Source: Mesorhizobium waimense
GTDB lineage: Bacteria > Pseudomonadota > Alphaproteobacteria > Rhizobiales > Rhizobiaceae
Length of the DNA: 52,493 nucleotides
Reading direction: 5' to 3'
Assembly: GCF_003601975.1 (NCBI RefSeq)
Contig: NZ_QZWZ01000041.1
Span: 1-52,493 of the forward strand
Under the pieces are notes generated by a model. That model made no database searches. It saw only the letters and a program-made list of their open reading frames with translations, and had not been told where the DNA came from. Positions 44,010-52,373 of this stretch are shown piece by piece. How positions within the stretch are numbered: the first letter of the stretch is position 1; each line of letters starts with the position of its first letter. The translations under genes and the position numbers were made by a program.

Positions 44010-45548
44010 TCAGTCGAGCCCGGCGACTCGCAGCCCCTCGATATAGCGGGCCCGATCCTTTTCGTGGACGATGGGGTGGTATTTTTCGACCCAGTCCACG
44101 GACACGGATGGATGTAGGCGCCTTGTCTGCGCCAGGGCGTGAGCGGCGGCGGCGCGATCGCCCGCCATGCCGGCCGAGGCGGCGTATGTGCGCCAGGCCG
44201 TCCCGAAATTCTGCCTTAGATCCACCGCCCGCCGCTCGAATTCGGCTGCCTCGGCATAACGCCCGGCCATGAAATGACAAAGCCCGGCAACGGAAAGGCT
44301 GCCCGCCTGCGTGAAGTCGCGCGGACTGAGCCGGTCGGCCAGAGCGATATGATGCAGGCCGTCGTCCGGCATGCCCGCATAGGCATAGGTCGATCCAAGG
44401 ATCATGTGCGCATAGGCGAGGCTCGGATTGAGGGTGATCGCCTCGGTCAGGGCTTTCACGGCCGGGTCGAAGCGGCGCGAAGCCATATGCACGAACCCCG
44501 TGACGAAATGCGTCCAGGGATCTTCCGGATCGCTGCGGATTGCCCTCTGCGCCATGTCGTGGGCGGTCGGCAGGACGGCTTCGGTGTCGGCCAGTCCAAG
44601 CATCGACTTTGCGGCGAGGCCCCAGGCAATCAGGCAATTGGCGCGCGGATAGTCGGGGTCGATGTCGATGGCCTTTTTGAGCAGCCGCTCGGCGATCTCG
44701 AAATCCGGCAGCGAGGCCCAGGTCCAGACATAGGGCATCGCCTTCATCACGAATCCCCAGGCGTCGAGATTGCCGGGCGACCGGCTCTGGAAACGCTCCT
44801 GCTCGGCCACGTAGAGCCTTGGCTCGATGGCGCCGATCACGCTCTCGGCGATCTGGTCCTGCAGCGCGAAGAAGTCGGCGATCTCCGCATCGTAGCGCTC
44901 GGCCCAGATCTGGCGCCCGGTGTCGGCGTCGCTCACCCTGGCGTTGATCCTGAGCCGCTGCCCTGAGCGGCGCACGCTTCCGTCGAGCACATAGCGCACG
45001 CCGAGCTCGCGCCCGATCTGCTTCACGTCGACCGGCTTGCCGCCATAGGTGAAGGACGAATTGCGCGCCGAGACGAAGAGCCAGCGCAGCCGCGCAAGGC
45101 GCGTGATGATGTCTTCTGCGAGGCCGTCGCCGAAATATTGCTGCTCGGCGTCGTCGCTGAGATTGGCAAAGGGCAGCACGGCGATCGAGGGGCCGGCCTC
45201 CGCGCCGTCCGGTGCGGCCGCGGCCGCGTCGAGGCAGTCCACCGCGCCACCGAAGCGGTAGCCGATACGGGGGATGGTCGCGATCCACTCGGCGTCGTCC
45301 GACCCCGACCCAAGCAGTTTGCGCAGCGACGCGATCTGGACCGAGAGGTTGCTTTCCTCGACGGCCGCTTGTGGCCACGCCGCATCCATCAGTTCGGCCT
45401 TGGAGAGCACCTCGCCGGGCCGCTCGACCAGCGCCGCCAGCAGCAGCACGCCGCGATAGCCGACGGCAACGGGAAGGCCCTGCCGGAGCAGCGTTCCTGC
45501 CTCCGGGTTAAGCTCGAACGGACCGAAAGCGAACCGTTTCCCCACCAT
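44010..45548 (-). CDS. Winged-helix (OmpR/CadC type) regulator with TolB-like and TPR domains
   Basis: A 512-residue regulator. The N-terminal OmpR-type DNA-binding domain (about 1-100) has FAFGPFELNPEAGTLLRQGL and LMDAAWPQAAVEESNLSVQI with IPRIGYRFGG. A TolB-like/FlgO domain follows (about 120-245), SIAVLPFANLSDDAEQQYFG. Then at least four TPR-like repeats (about 270-470). No transmembrane helix is present, so it is soluble, unlike CadC. Such proteins are numerous in rhizobia; the ligand and target genes are unknown. The GGDEF-EAL gene lies downstream on the same strand, separated by 112 bp. Confidence 0.82.
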   Translation of the reverse strand: MVGKRFAFGPFELNPEAGTLLRQGLPVAVGYRGVLLLAALVERPGEVLSKAELMDAAWPQAAVEESNLSVQIASLRKLLGSGSDDAEWIATIPRIGYRFGGAVDCLDAAAAAPDGAEAGPSIAVLPFANLSDDAEQQYFGDGLAEDIITRLARLRWLFVSARNSSFTYGGKPVDVKQIGRELGVRYVLDGSVRRSGQRLRINARVSDADTGRQIWAERYDAEIADFFALQDQIAESVIGAIEPRLYVAEQERFQSRSPGNLDAWGFVMKAMPYVWTWASLPDFEIAERLLKKAIDIDPDYPRANCLIAWGLAAKSMLGLADTEAVLPTAHDMAQRAIRSDPEDPWTHFVTGFVHMASRRFDPAVKALTEAITLNPSLAYAHMILGSTYAYAGMPDDGLHHIALADRLSPRDFTQAGSLSVAGLCHFMAGRYAEAAEFERRAVDLRQNFGTAWRTYAASAGMAGDRAAAAHALAQTRRLHPSVSVDWVEKYHPIVHEKDRARYIEGLRVAGLD

Positions 45549-45659
45549 GGCGCAAACTAGCATCTTTTTGGGGCTTTTCGGAACTATTCGGCGGCGCACC
45601 GGGGACGACACTGCGCGTCCGGCCCATCCTGTCACTGCGTTTCAAGACAGGAGATGAAA

Positions 45660-45836
45660 ATGTCCGCTGTTGTTTTCGACCGTGTCGGGTTTGAGACGGA
45701 GACCAGCCAGGCGGCGCCGGTGAGCCGCCCGCGTCCACGCGAAGAAGAATTCCGCGCCGCTCTCGATCGCTATATGGCGGTTTACATCGCCTGCCAAAAA
45801 CGCTGCGCTGAGGCCAGGAATGCCGCCTCGCAGTAG
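45660..45836 (+). CDS. 58-residue hypothetical protein
   Basis: A short gene, MSAVVFDRVGFETETSQAAP, whose C-terminus is helical (EEEFRAALDRYMAVYIACQK, RCAEARNAASQ). ATG at 45660 has AGGAG 6 nt upstream, better than the ATG two codons earlier which directly abuts it. It is divergent from the winged-helix/TPR regulator with 111 bp between and could be one of its targets. No family recognised. Confidence 0.55.
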   Translation: MSAVVFDRVGFETETSQAAPVSRPRPREEEFRAALDRYMAVYIACQKRCAEARNAASQ

Positions 45837-46144
45837 TGTCTCAGTTGCCGATCACGTCGGCGGAGCACTTCGGCCTTTAGATCTATCCGCTCGCAGCGCG
45901 ATGGGGCATGATGCAGGCAAGCATCGAGATCAGGCCCGTCATCCTACCTCAGCTGTTCTTCCCGCACAAACCCAGCCTAGACGACGCCACAGCCGACGCG
46001 CCGGGACATTGATCCGGGAACGGATGGCGAGCCCGGACGCTTCCGCGGCGATGACGGTGAGGTGAGGGGGCTTCTACGGAGTTGGTGGGGGCTGATGGCG
46101 TTCACCAACCCCACCAGATTTCTCCATGCGTGGATCACGCAGGC
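45837..46144. other. 308-bp gap with a hairpin near its right end
   Basis: No gene is supported. A hairpin with 8-bp arms TGGTGGGG (46083-46090) and CCCCACCA (46109-46116) lies 30 nt past the stop of the class II aldolase gene on the minus strand. It lacks a T-run, so its role as a terminator is only possible. Confidence 0.4.
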
Positions 46145-46972
46145 CTATTCAAGCAGATCGGGCTGCTGTCTGAGGATGCGGTCGTGCAGCGGCTGGCATT
46201 GAAACCAGCCCGCCTGGGCCGTGCCGTTCACCGCGCGGGCGGCACGGGCGTTTTCCGGGTCGACCTGCAGCGGCGTCCCGACGCTCTCGGCGAGGAACTG
46301 CGCCTGGCAACAGCGTTCCATCGAGATGAACCACCAGACGGCCTCGTCGACGGTCTGGCCAACCGTGAGCAGGCCGTGATTGCGCAGGATGGCCGCCTTG
46401 TGGGCACCAAGGCGCTCGGCGATCAGCGCCGCCTCGCTTGCCTCCGTGATCATGACCCGCGTGTCATCGAAAAAGACGTGATCCTCGTAGAACGCACAGG
46501 CGTCCTGCGTGATGGGGTCGAGCAACCGCCCCACCGCCGACCATGCCTTACCGTAGATCGAATGGGCGTGCGCGGCCGCGACGACATCCGGCCGCGCTAC
46601 ATGGATCTGATGATGAATGGCGAACGCGGCGACATTGACCGGCATCGTGCCCTCGACCACATCGCCCGCGCCATCAACGCGGATGAGATCCGAGACCGTG
46701 ACATGGGCGAAATGCATGCCGAACGGATTGACCCAGAATGTGTCGGTGAATTCCGGATCGCGTGCCGTGATATGACCGGCGACGCCTTCGCTGAAACCCA
46801 GCGCTGCGAAGATGCGGAAGCCGGCGGCAAGCCGCTCCTTTCGGTATTGCCGCTCCTGTCCAAGGTCTTCGAAGCGCGGCGGTCCCCGGCGTTTGAAGAG
46901 GGGTTCATAGGCCGCCTGCTTGCTGACAGCCAAATCGGTTTCGGTGTCTGGAATTGACGTGACGATGTCCAT
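46145..46972 (-). CDS. Class II aldolase/adducin family protein
   Basis: A 275-residue zinc-dependent aldolase-like protein. Blocks: RIFAALGFSEGVAGHITARD, PFGMHFAHVTVSDLIRVD and the metal ligands in VVAAAHAHSIYGKAW, with the third His in ILRNHGLLTVG. The subgroup (leading RRGPPRFEDLGQERQYRKER) is distinct from fuculose-phosphate aldolase and is often annotated only as class II aldolase. Its substrate is unknown. The start at 46972 has GGAGG upstream; a longer frame reaches 47143. A MazG-like role is not indicated. Confidence 0.82.
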   Translation of the reverse strand: MDIVTSIPDTETDLAVSKQAAYEPLFKRRGPPRFEDLGQERQYRKERLAAGFRIFAALGFSEGVAGHITARDPEFTDTFWVNPFGMHFAHVTVSDLIRVDGAGDVVEGTMPVNVAAFAIHHQIHVARPDVVAAAHAHSIYGKAWSAVGRLLDPITQDACAFYEDHVFFDDTRVMITEASEAALIAERLGAHKAAILRNHGLLTVGQTVDEAVWWFISMERCCQAQFLAESVGTPLQVDPENARAARAVNGTAQAGWFQCQPLHDRILRQQPDLLE

Positions 46973-47195
46973 GGCGTCCTCCCTGGGTTCCGCACCGTCG
47001 GCTTGACGGGCAGGCCTCAGATTGGGGAAGCTTGGGGCCGGCGTCTCAAAGGCCGTCCCAAATGTTCCGAATTCTTCCGAATAGATGCGAAATTGTCCGA
47101 TGTCGCGACGCTCCAAGGCCAGGTGCTGATGCCTGCGTGGCATTGGAGTGAGGCGCTACAGTGAGATCGTTGGCAAATTGGGTGGCCTACCCCAC

Positions 47196-48857
47196 TTACC
47201 CGCCCTTCCGCTTCTCCACTTCCGCCTTGCGCAACAAAAACCGCTGGATCTTGCCGCTTGGCGTCTTCGGCAGTTCGGTGACGAACTCGACCTCGCGCGG
47301 ATAGGCATGCGCAGACAGTCGCTTCTTGACATGCTGGGCGAGTTCCTCGGTAAGATCCTCGCTGCCCTTGTAGGTGGGCGCCAGCACCACGAAGGCCTTG
47401 ACGATCTCGGTGCGCTGCGGATCGGGCACGCCGACCACTGCCGCCTCGTTGACCGCCGGATGCTCGATCAGCGCGCTTTCGACGTCGAACGGGCCGATGC
47501 GATAGCCGGCCGAGGTGATGACGTCGTCGGCCCGACCAATGAAGCTCACCGAGCCATCCGGCTCGTACTCGACCGTGTCGCCGGTGCGGTAGTAGCCGCC
47601 TGAGATCGCCGGCGTCTCCGCCTGGTGATAGCCGTCGAACCAGAGCAGCGGCGACTTCGCGATGTCGACGGCGAGGATGCCGGGCTGGTTGGGGCCAAGC
47701 TCATTGCCGGCTTCGTCCAATACGACCATGCGATAGCCCGGCATGGCAAAGCCCGCCGAGCCAGGCCGCACGGCATGCGACAGGCCATGGTGGTTGTTCA
47801 CCATCATGCCGTTCTCGGTCTGACCGTAATGGTCATGGATGGGTGCCGAGAGATGGGCATCGAACCAGCGGATCACTTCAGGGTTGAGCGGCTCGCCGGC
47901 GCTGCTCGCCACGCGCAGGCGGCCCTTGATGCGGGCGGCGGCTTCCGCCCCTTCGGCCATCAGCAGGCGATAGGCGGTGGGCGAGCCGGCGATGCTGGTG
48001 ACGCCGAGGCGTTCGACGATGTCGTAGGTGCTCTTGGCGTTGAAGGCGCCTTCGTAGAAGGTGGTGGCGATGCCGAGCTGCAAGGGGCCGGTGATGGCGT
48101 AATAGAGCCCGTAGGCCCAGCCCGGATCGGCAATGTTCCAGAACACATCGTCGGGGCGAAGCCCGATCGCGTCGCGCATATAGGCGCCGAAGGCGAGCAG
48201 GGCGTTGAGCGGCACTGGCACGCCTTTCGGGTGTCCCGTCGTCCCGGATGTCGACATCATCATGAACAGGTCGGAGCCCTTGCGCATCACCGGCGGACAG
48301 TCGGGGGAGGCGGCGGCCAGCGCCACGCGGAAATCGATGTCGCCTTCGGGCAGGGCATCGCCTGCAGCGAGAATGGTCGCGACGCGCGGATGGTTCTCGA
48401 CCTCGTCGAGCTTCCCACGATTGGCCGCGTTGGTCACCACCAGCTTCGCGCCGCTATAGCCCAGCCTGTGTTCGATGGCTTTCGGGCCGAAGGCGGTGAA
48501 CAGCGGCTGGTAGACCGCGCCGATGCGCCAGGTGCCGAGGATGAGCGCCACCAGCTCGGGAATGCGCGGCAGCATGCCGGCGACGACATCGCCGGGGCCG
48601 ACGCCCACGTCCTTCAGCAGAGTGTCGACGCGCCCCGACATGTCGGCGAGATCGTCGAAGCTCAATTCCCGCAGCTCGCCGGCGGCGGACAGGGCGCGTA
48701 GCGCCAGCCTGTTCTCGCCAGTGTAACGGCCGCAGCATTCGACATAGGCATTGATGCCGGTCGCGAGGTCGCCATGCAGCCGGGCGACCTCATCCTCGAT
48801 GCGAAAACGCTGAACGGCATCCTCATAGCGCGGCACACCGACCGAAGCTCTGGTCAT
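47196..48857 (-). CDS. AMP-dependent acyl-CoA synthetase
   Basis: A 553-residue ANL enzyme of the medium-chain/acetyl-CoA synthetase group. Motifs: the P-loop MMMSTSGTTGHPKGVPVPLN, YGQTENGMM, the hinge TGDTVEYEPDGSVSFIGRAD, DDVITSAGYRIGPFDVESAL and the catalytic Lys in KTPSGKIQRFLLR. It activates a carboxylate to its CoA ester in the cytoplasm; substrate not determined, but the RADDVI and GPFDVES elements resemble acyl-CoA synthetases for short or medium acids. Start at 48857 with GGGAGGAC upstream. It has its own 223-bp gap before the aldolase gene on the same strand. Confidence 0.87.
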   Translation of the reverse strand: MTRASVGVPRYEDAVQRFRIEDEVARLHGDLATGINAYVECCGRYTGENRLALRALSAAGELRELSFDDLADMSGRVDTLLKDVGVGPGDVVAGMLPRIPELVALILGTWRIGAVYQPLFTAFGPKAIEHRLGYSGAKLVVTNAANRGKLDEVENHPRVATILAAGDALPEGDIDFRVALAAASPDCPPVMRKGSDLFMMMSTSGTTGHPKGVPVPLNALLAFGAYMRDAIGLRPDDVFWNIADPGWAYGLYYAITGPLQLGIATTFYEGAFNAKSTYDIVERLGVTSIAGSPTAYRLLMAEGAEAAARIKGRLRVASSAGEPLNPEVIRWFDAHLSAPIHDHYGQTENGMMVNNHHGLSHAVRPGSAGFAMPGYRMVVLDEAGNELGPNQPGILAVDIAKSPLLWFDGYHQAETPAISGGYYRTGDTVEYEPDGSVSFIGRADDVITSAGYRIGPFDVESALIEHPAVNEAAVVGVPDPQRTEIVKAFVVLAPTYKGSEDLTEELAQHVKKRLSAHAYPREVEFVTELPKTPSGKIQRFLLRKAEVEKRKGG

Positions 48858-49096
48858 GGCAGTCCTCCCTCGGCGGGGCACCTTTTCCCCATGAGCGCCA
48901 TCATCTGCCAGATTGCCTGAAATCGTGGCGGCGGTCGATTGTGGCGGCAAAAGAACGAGATTTGCGCGCTAGCCGCCGGGCCTCACCCGGAGCGGGTCTT
49001 TCCAGACTGGAATTGTACTGAACCGAACAAAAGCGATTTCACGCAACCAACTCAGTTTGCCGAGCATTAATTTGTGAAAGCATCGGGAGGAAGTCC

Positions 49097-49402
49097 ATGC
49101 TGCACTTTAACATGCCTCGGGAATTTGAGATCGGTGACGAGGTCGCGCTGACAGGTACCGTCGTCGCTATTCTCCCTAGCGGACGCGCCAGAGTGAGCAT
49201 TCCATCGTACGACCACCCTTATGCGGTTGATCCGCCACCTAAGACCCGTGCCGGAGAAAAGGTTCTCCTTGTTGGTGACGTTACCCGCATTGATCGCGAA
49301 GCCAATAAACTGACGGTGCGGATTGACTGCGGCGGCGTGATTACGGTCGACAAGTCGGCGATCACCAGGCTGAGAAAGCACGGCCGGGCATCAGCGCGCT
49401 GA
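49097..49402 (+). CDS. Hypothetical protein with an OB/SH3-like beta pattern
   Basis: A 101-residue protein, MLHFNMPREFEIGDEVALTG, followed by alternating short beta strands (TVVAILPSGRARVSIPSYDH, EKVLLVGDVTRIDREANKLT) and a basic end. The pattern suggests a small barrel, but no family can be named. GGGAGGA lies 6 nt upstream of ATG. It begins the right part of the window and is followed by the serine hydrolase on the same strand after 186 bp. Confidence 0.6.
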   Translation: MLHFNMPREFEIGDEVALTGTVVAILPSGRARVSIPSYDHPYAVDPPPKTRAGEKVLLVGDVTRIDREANKLTVRIDCGGVITVDKSAITRLRKHGRASAR

Positions 49403-49588
49403 CGGTCGCCGGCCGTTGCATTGCCGTGAACGTCGATGAGCACGCGCGACAGAGCGCGTACCCTTCGGTTACCACTCTCTGGCCTGAGAGACCGGAGGTT
49501 CGGCACACTCACAACCGATGGGAGAGTTGGCCTCGCCCGCGCCGGCCTGTACTATGGCCAGGTGAATGCAGGGGAGGAGGGCTCGATC

Positions 49589-51145
49589 GTGCGGCTGGAT
49601 CGGAATCTCTGCCATTGGCGCGTCTGGGCCTTCATCGCCTTCATGGCGCTCTGGCTGCATGCGGCATCGGCCGACGATATCACACCCGAGCGCGTCGCGG
49701 CTGCCCTGTCGAAGCTCGAAGCGCTCGCCGAAGCCGCCGTCGCGGACGGTACTGTGCCTGGTCTCGCCGTCGGCGTCGTACATGGCGACGAGGTGATCTT
49801 CCTCAAGGGTTTCGGGCATCGCGAGGTCGGCAAGCGTGAGGCCGTCGACGCCGACACCGTGTTCCAGGTCGCCTCGCTCTCCAAGCCGGTCTCCGCCACC
49901 ATCGTGGCGGCGCTGGTCAGCGACGGGATTGTGTCCTGGGATACGAAGATCGCAGACCTCGATCCGGCCTTCCGGCTCGCCGATCCCTATCCGACCAGCC
50001 AGCTCACCGTCCGCGACCTGTTTTCGCACCGCAGCGGGCTTCCGGGCACCGCCGGAGACGACCTCGAGGACATCGGCTACGACCGCGCCGAAATCCTGCA
50101 TCGGCTGCGGTTCGTACCGCCATTGTCTAGCTTTCGTGCCGGCTACTCCTACAGCAATTTCGGACTGACCGAGGGTGCCGTTGCTGCCGCCAAGTCGACA
50201 GGCAAGCCCTGGGAGGAGGTCGCCGAGGAAAAGCTCTACCGTCCGCTTGGCATGACCTCGACCAGTTCCCGCCATTCGGACTTCATCAGGCACGCCAATC
50301 GCACCGCGCTCCACGTCAAGGTCGATGGCGCCTGGGCAGCGAAGATAAAGCGCGATCCGGATGCGCAGGCGCCGGCGGGCGGTGTCAGTTCCACGGCACG
50401 CGATCTCTCGCAATGGGTGCGCCTCATAGTCGGCAACGGGGTCCATGCCGGCAAGACGCTGATTGCCGCCGACGCGCTGGACCAGACGCATGTGCCGCTG
50501 ATGACGCGCGGCAAGAACCCGGTCTCCGGCGGTGAGAGTTTCTACGGCCTCGGCTGGAACATCGAATTCGGCCGCCACGGATTGAATTGGGGCCATGCCG
50601 GCGCCTTCAGCGTCGGCGCGCGCACCCTCGTGACAGTCTTTCCGAAGGAGAAGCTTGGCATCGTCATCATCGCCAACGCCTTTCCGACAGGCGTGCCCGA
50701 GGGCCTGTCCGACAGTTTTGCAGACCTCGTCTTCGACGGCACGGTCGAGAAGGATTGGGTCAAGGCATGGGACGGGATCTATGCCGGCCTGTTCGGTCCG
50801 GCGGTCGAGGCGGCCAAGGCTGCCTATGCCGCGCCGCCGTCTCCGGCAAGGCCGGCCGCGCCGGCCAGTGCCTATGCCGGCCGCTACGCCAACGACTTCA
50901 TCGGCGACGCGGTCGTGTCGAGTGCGGGAGACGGCCTCGTGCTCAAGGTCGGCCCGGCTGGCGCCCGGTCCTATTCCTTGACGCATTTCGACGGCGACCT
51001 CTTCCTGACCTTCCCCGATGCCGAGACGCCGGACAGGCCAACGGGCGTCCGCTTCGTCGTCGGCCCAGACGGCAAGGCGTCGGCCATGACCATCGGTTTT
51101 CTCGACGACAATCATCTCGGCACGCTGCGCCGCGTCGGCGACTAG
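49589..51145 (+). CDS. Serine hydrolase, beta-lactamase/DD-peptidase family
   Basis: A 518-residue exported enzyme with signal peptide about 1-27 (VWAFIAFMALWLHAASAD). The active-site set of class C-like hydrolases is complete: Ser96-x-x-Lys99 in VASLSKPVSA, Tyr188-x-Asn190 in YSYSNFG and HAG at 336-338 in NWGHAGAFSVG. A C-terminal domain (about 410-518) with YAGRYANDFIGDAVVSSAGD resembles the Pab87-octamerization/lipocalin-like appendage of this group. Peptidase or esterase activity is likelier than antibiotic resistance. Start GTG at 49589, supported by GGGGAGGAGG; an ATG at 49436 would add 51 residues before the signal peptide. Confidence 0.85.
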   Translation: MRLDRNLCHWRVWAFIAFMALWLHAASADDITPERVAAALSKLEALAEAAVADGTVPGLAVGVVHGDEVIFLKGFGHREVGKREAVDADTVFQVASLSKPVSATIVAALVSDGIVSWDTKIADLDPAFRLADPYPTSQLTVRDLFSHRSGLPGTAGDDLEDIGYDRAEILHRLRFVPPLSSFRAGYSYSNFGLTEGAVAAAKSTGKPWEEVAEEKLYRPLGMTSTSSRHSDFIRHANRTALHVKVDGAWAAKIKRDPDAQAPAGGVSSTARDLSQWVRLIVGNGVHAGKTLIAADALDQTHVPLMTRGKNPVSGGESFYGLGWNIEFGRHGLNWGHAGAFSVGARTLVTVFPKEKLGIVIIANAFPTGVPEGLSDSFADLVFDGTVEKDWVKAWDGIYAGLFGPAVEAAKAAYAAPPSPARPAAPASAYAGRYANDFIGDAVVSSAGDGLVLKVGPAGARSYSLTHFDGDLFLTFPDAETPDRPTGVRFVVGPDGKASAMTIGFLDDNHLGTLRRVGD

Positions 51146-51178
51146 AAATGGCCGGGGCGCCAAGGGCCGTATTTGACT

Positions 51179-51466
51179 CTATGTTCCCTTCACGATTCTC
51201 GGTTTAGTCGGTCGGCGGGATTGAGCCGCGCTCTCGAGGGCCAAGGCCAACCGCTTCTCGTCTTCGATGGCGCGATCGACTGCCTCAATTTCCTCCTGGA
51301 GCGCCTTCAGCTCGGCTCCGTAGCTGGAGCCGTCGCTGTCGCCGATCTGAAAGCCACTTGCCCGCATTGCGTCGCGAGTATGGTGCACGTTACGGATTCC
51401 TTCGCGTCGAGTCGCGACCAGGATTTCCCTGAACTCTCCAAGACGTTCAACGTGATTGCGAGCCAT
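51179..51466 (-). CDS. Small coiled-coil hypothetical protein
   Basis: A 95-residue protein, MARNHVERLGEFREILVATR, with a helical central region (YGAELKALQEEIEAVDRAIE, DEKRLALALES) that should form a coiled coil and a basic C-terminus. No domain recognised. AGGAG lies 6 nt upstream of the ATG at 51466, so translation is credible. It converges with the serine hydrolase gene (33 nt between the stops). Confidence 0.6.
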   Translation of the reverse strand: MARNHVERLGEFREILVATRREGIRNVHHTRDAMRASGFQIGDSDGSSYGAELKALQEEIEAVDRAIEDEKRLALALESAAQSRRPTKPRIVKGT

Positions 51467-51928
51467 TGCGTTCTCCTATTTCGTCGTCATCGTCGCTGAC
51501 GGCGATTCAGCCCGGCTAAAACTTACGGCGCAGAAGGTTTAAGCGACTCTAAGAGACACGCTCGACAAAGCATGAATGCGGAAGCTCAAATTTGAACGTC
51601 TTGCAATAGCGTGGAGCGCGGCAGCGGGAAATTGGCTGCGGGATCGTACAGTGAAAGTCCCATGATGTTTCTCCTTTGGCCACCACGGCCGGAAGGAAAC
51701 GGATGGAACGCAGAGCTCGCCTCCGAGTGGCCGGAACCGGGACGGCAGCTTCTGGCTTCGCCACGAAAATGGGAGACGCCCAGCCTGCTCGGACGGAGGC
51801 CTCGCTATCGCTGAGTCGATCGAATCTGCATCGAAAATGGGGGCGGTTTGGGGAAGGCGGCCCCGGCAACACAGCGCGCTCGGTCTCCCCTTGTATGCCG
51901 CTAATCCATGCGCTAGATACTGAACCAC
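51467..51928. other. 462-bp gap with one very short candidate ORF
   Basis: The only item of note is a 25-codon frame on the minus strand (51586-51663) with AGGAG 7 nt upstream of its ATG, starting MGLSLYD. The first residues resemble the start of DUF1993 proteins, so it might be a decayed fragment, but the remaining residues do not match. Otherwise I see nothing. Confidence 0.35.
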
Positions 51929-51940
51929 ATGGTTCAGTAT
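51917..51940. promoter_or_regulatory. 24-bp palindromic operator over the arsR start codon
   Basis: Perfect 11-bp arms ATACTGAACCA (51917-51927) and TGGTTCAGTAT (51930-51940) are separated by CA. The ATG of the ArsR gene (51929) lies at its centre, so a bound repressor would block transcription or translation of its own message. This TGAACCA-type palindrome is typical for ArsR repressors linked to AHSA1 proteins. Confidence 0.75.
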
Positions 51941-52291
51941 ACGACAGCCTGCCTCGATGCATCGTTCGCCGCGCTCTCGGACGCCACCCGACGCGGCGTT
52001 TTGGAGCAGCTTGGGCGTGCAGACGCTTCGATCACGGATTTAGCCGAGAAGTTCCACATGACCCTCACAGGTATGAAGAAACACGTCGGCGTCTTGGAGC
52101 GGGCTGGGCTCGTCATCACGGAGAAGGTTGGGCGCGTGCGGACCTGCAAGCTCGGCCTACGCGCACTCGAGGAAGAGGCGGGATGGATCGACAGGTACCG
52201 CCAGCTCTGGGACGCACGCTTCGACGAGTTGGACAAGGTTGTCGAGGAATTGAAACGGAAGGAGAAAGTCGATGGACGAAACAAGAGCTAG
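51929..52291 (+). CDS. ArsR-family transcriptional repressor
   Basis: A 120-residue repressor with a winged-helix fold: FAALSDATRRGVLEQLGRAD, HTH ITDLAEKFHMTLTGMKKHVG (recognition helix) and the wing VLERAGLVITEKVGRVRTCK. No CxC metal motif is present, so it does not sense arsenite in the classic way. It belongs to the group that pairs with AHSA1/SRPBCC partners. It overlaps the next gene by 20 nt, and the operator covers its start codon, meaning a very short or absent leader. The partner gene is truncated by the terminal repeat, so the unit is broken. Confidence 0.85.
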   Translation: MVQYTTACLDASFAALSDATRRGVLEQLGRADASITDLAEKFHMTLTGMKKHVGVLERAGLVITEKVGRVRTCKLGLRALEEEAGWIDRYRQLWDARFDELDKVVEELKRKEKVDGRNKS

Positions 52292-52373
52292 TGAGCCCAC
52301 CCCTATGAAGAACCGTACGACGGTGGAACGGAAGTCAGAGCGAGAGCTAGGACCAATCGACATTCAGGATTGA
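52272..52373 (+). pseudogene. AHSA1/SRPBCC gene truncated by the terminal repeat
   Basis: The frame begins ATGGACGAAACAAGAGC with the family-typical N-terminus (MKNRTTVERKSEREL from residue 12). At 52347 it enters the 147-bp repeat and ends at a TGA (52371-52373) after seven foreign residues (GPIDIQD). Native proteins of this family are about 140-170 residues and continue with a VxxTRxFxAPRxxVxxAW-like pattern. Thus more than 80 percent of the gene has been cut off. It overlaps the ArsR stop by 20 nt. The breakpoint coincides with the CTAG at the repeat edge. Confidence 0.82.

Noticed and set aside
43909..45635. Similar short strings (CC-ATCCTGTCAC) at 43914 and 45624 as a shared operator
   Set aside because: Only about 11 bases match, with no symmetry; chance similarity is likely.
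49589..51145. Serine hydrolase as an antibiotic-resistance beta-lactamase
   Set aside because: The active-site motif is HAG in place of KTG, and the extra C-terminal domain fits peptidase/esterase-type relatives rather than class C resistance enzymes.
51586..51663. 25-codon frame as a functional small protein or DUF1993 relic
   Set aside because: Only the first seven residues resemble DUF1993, and the rest has no pattern; too short to support.
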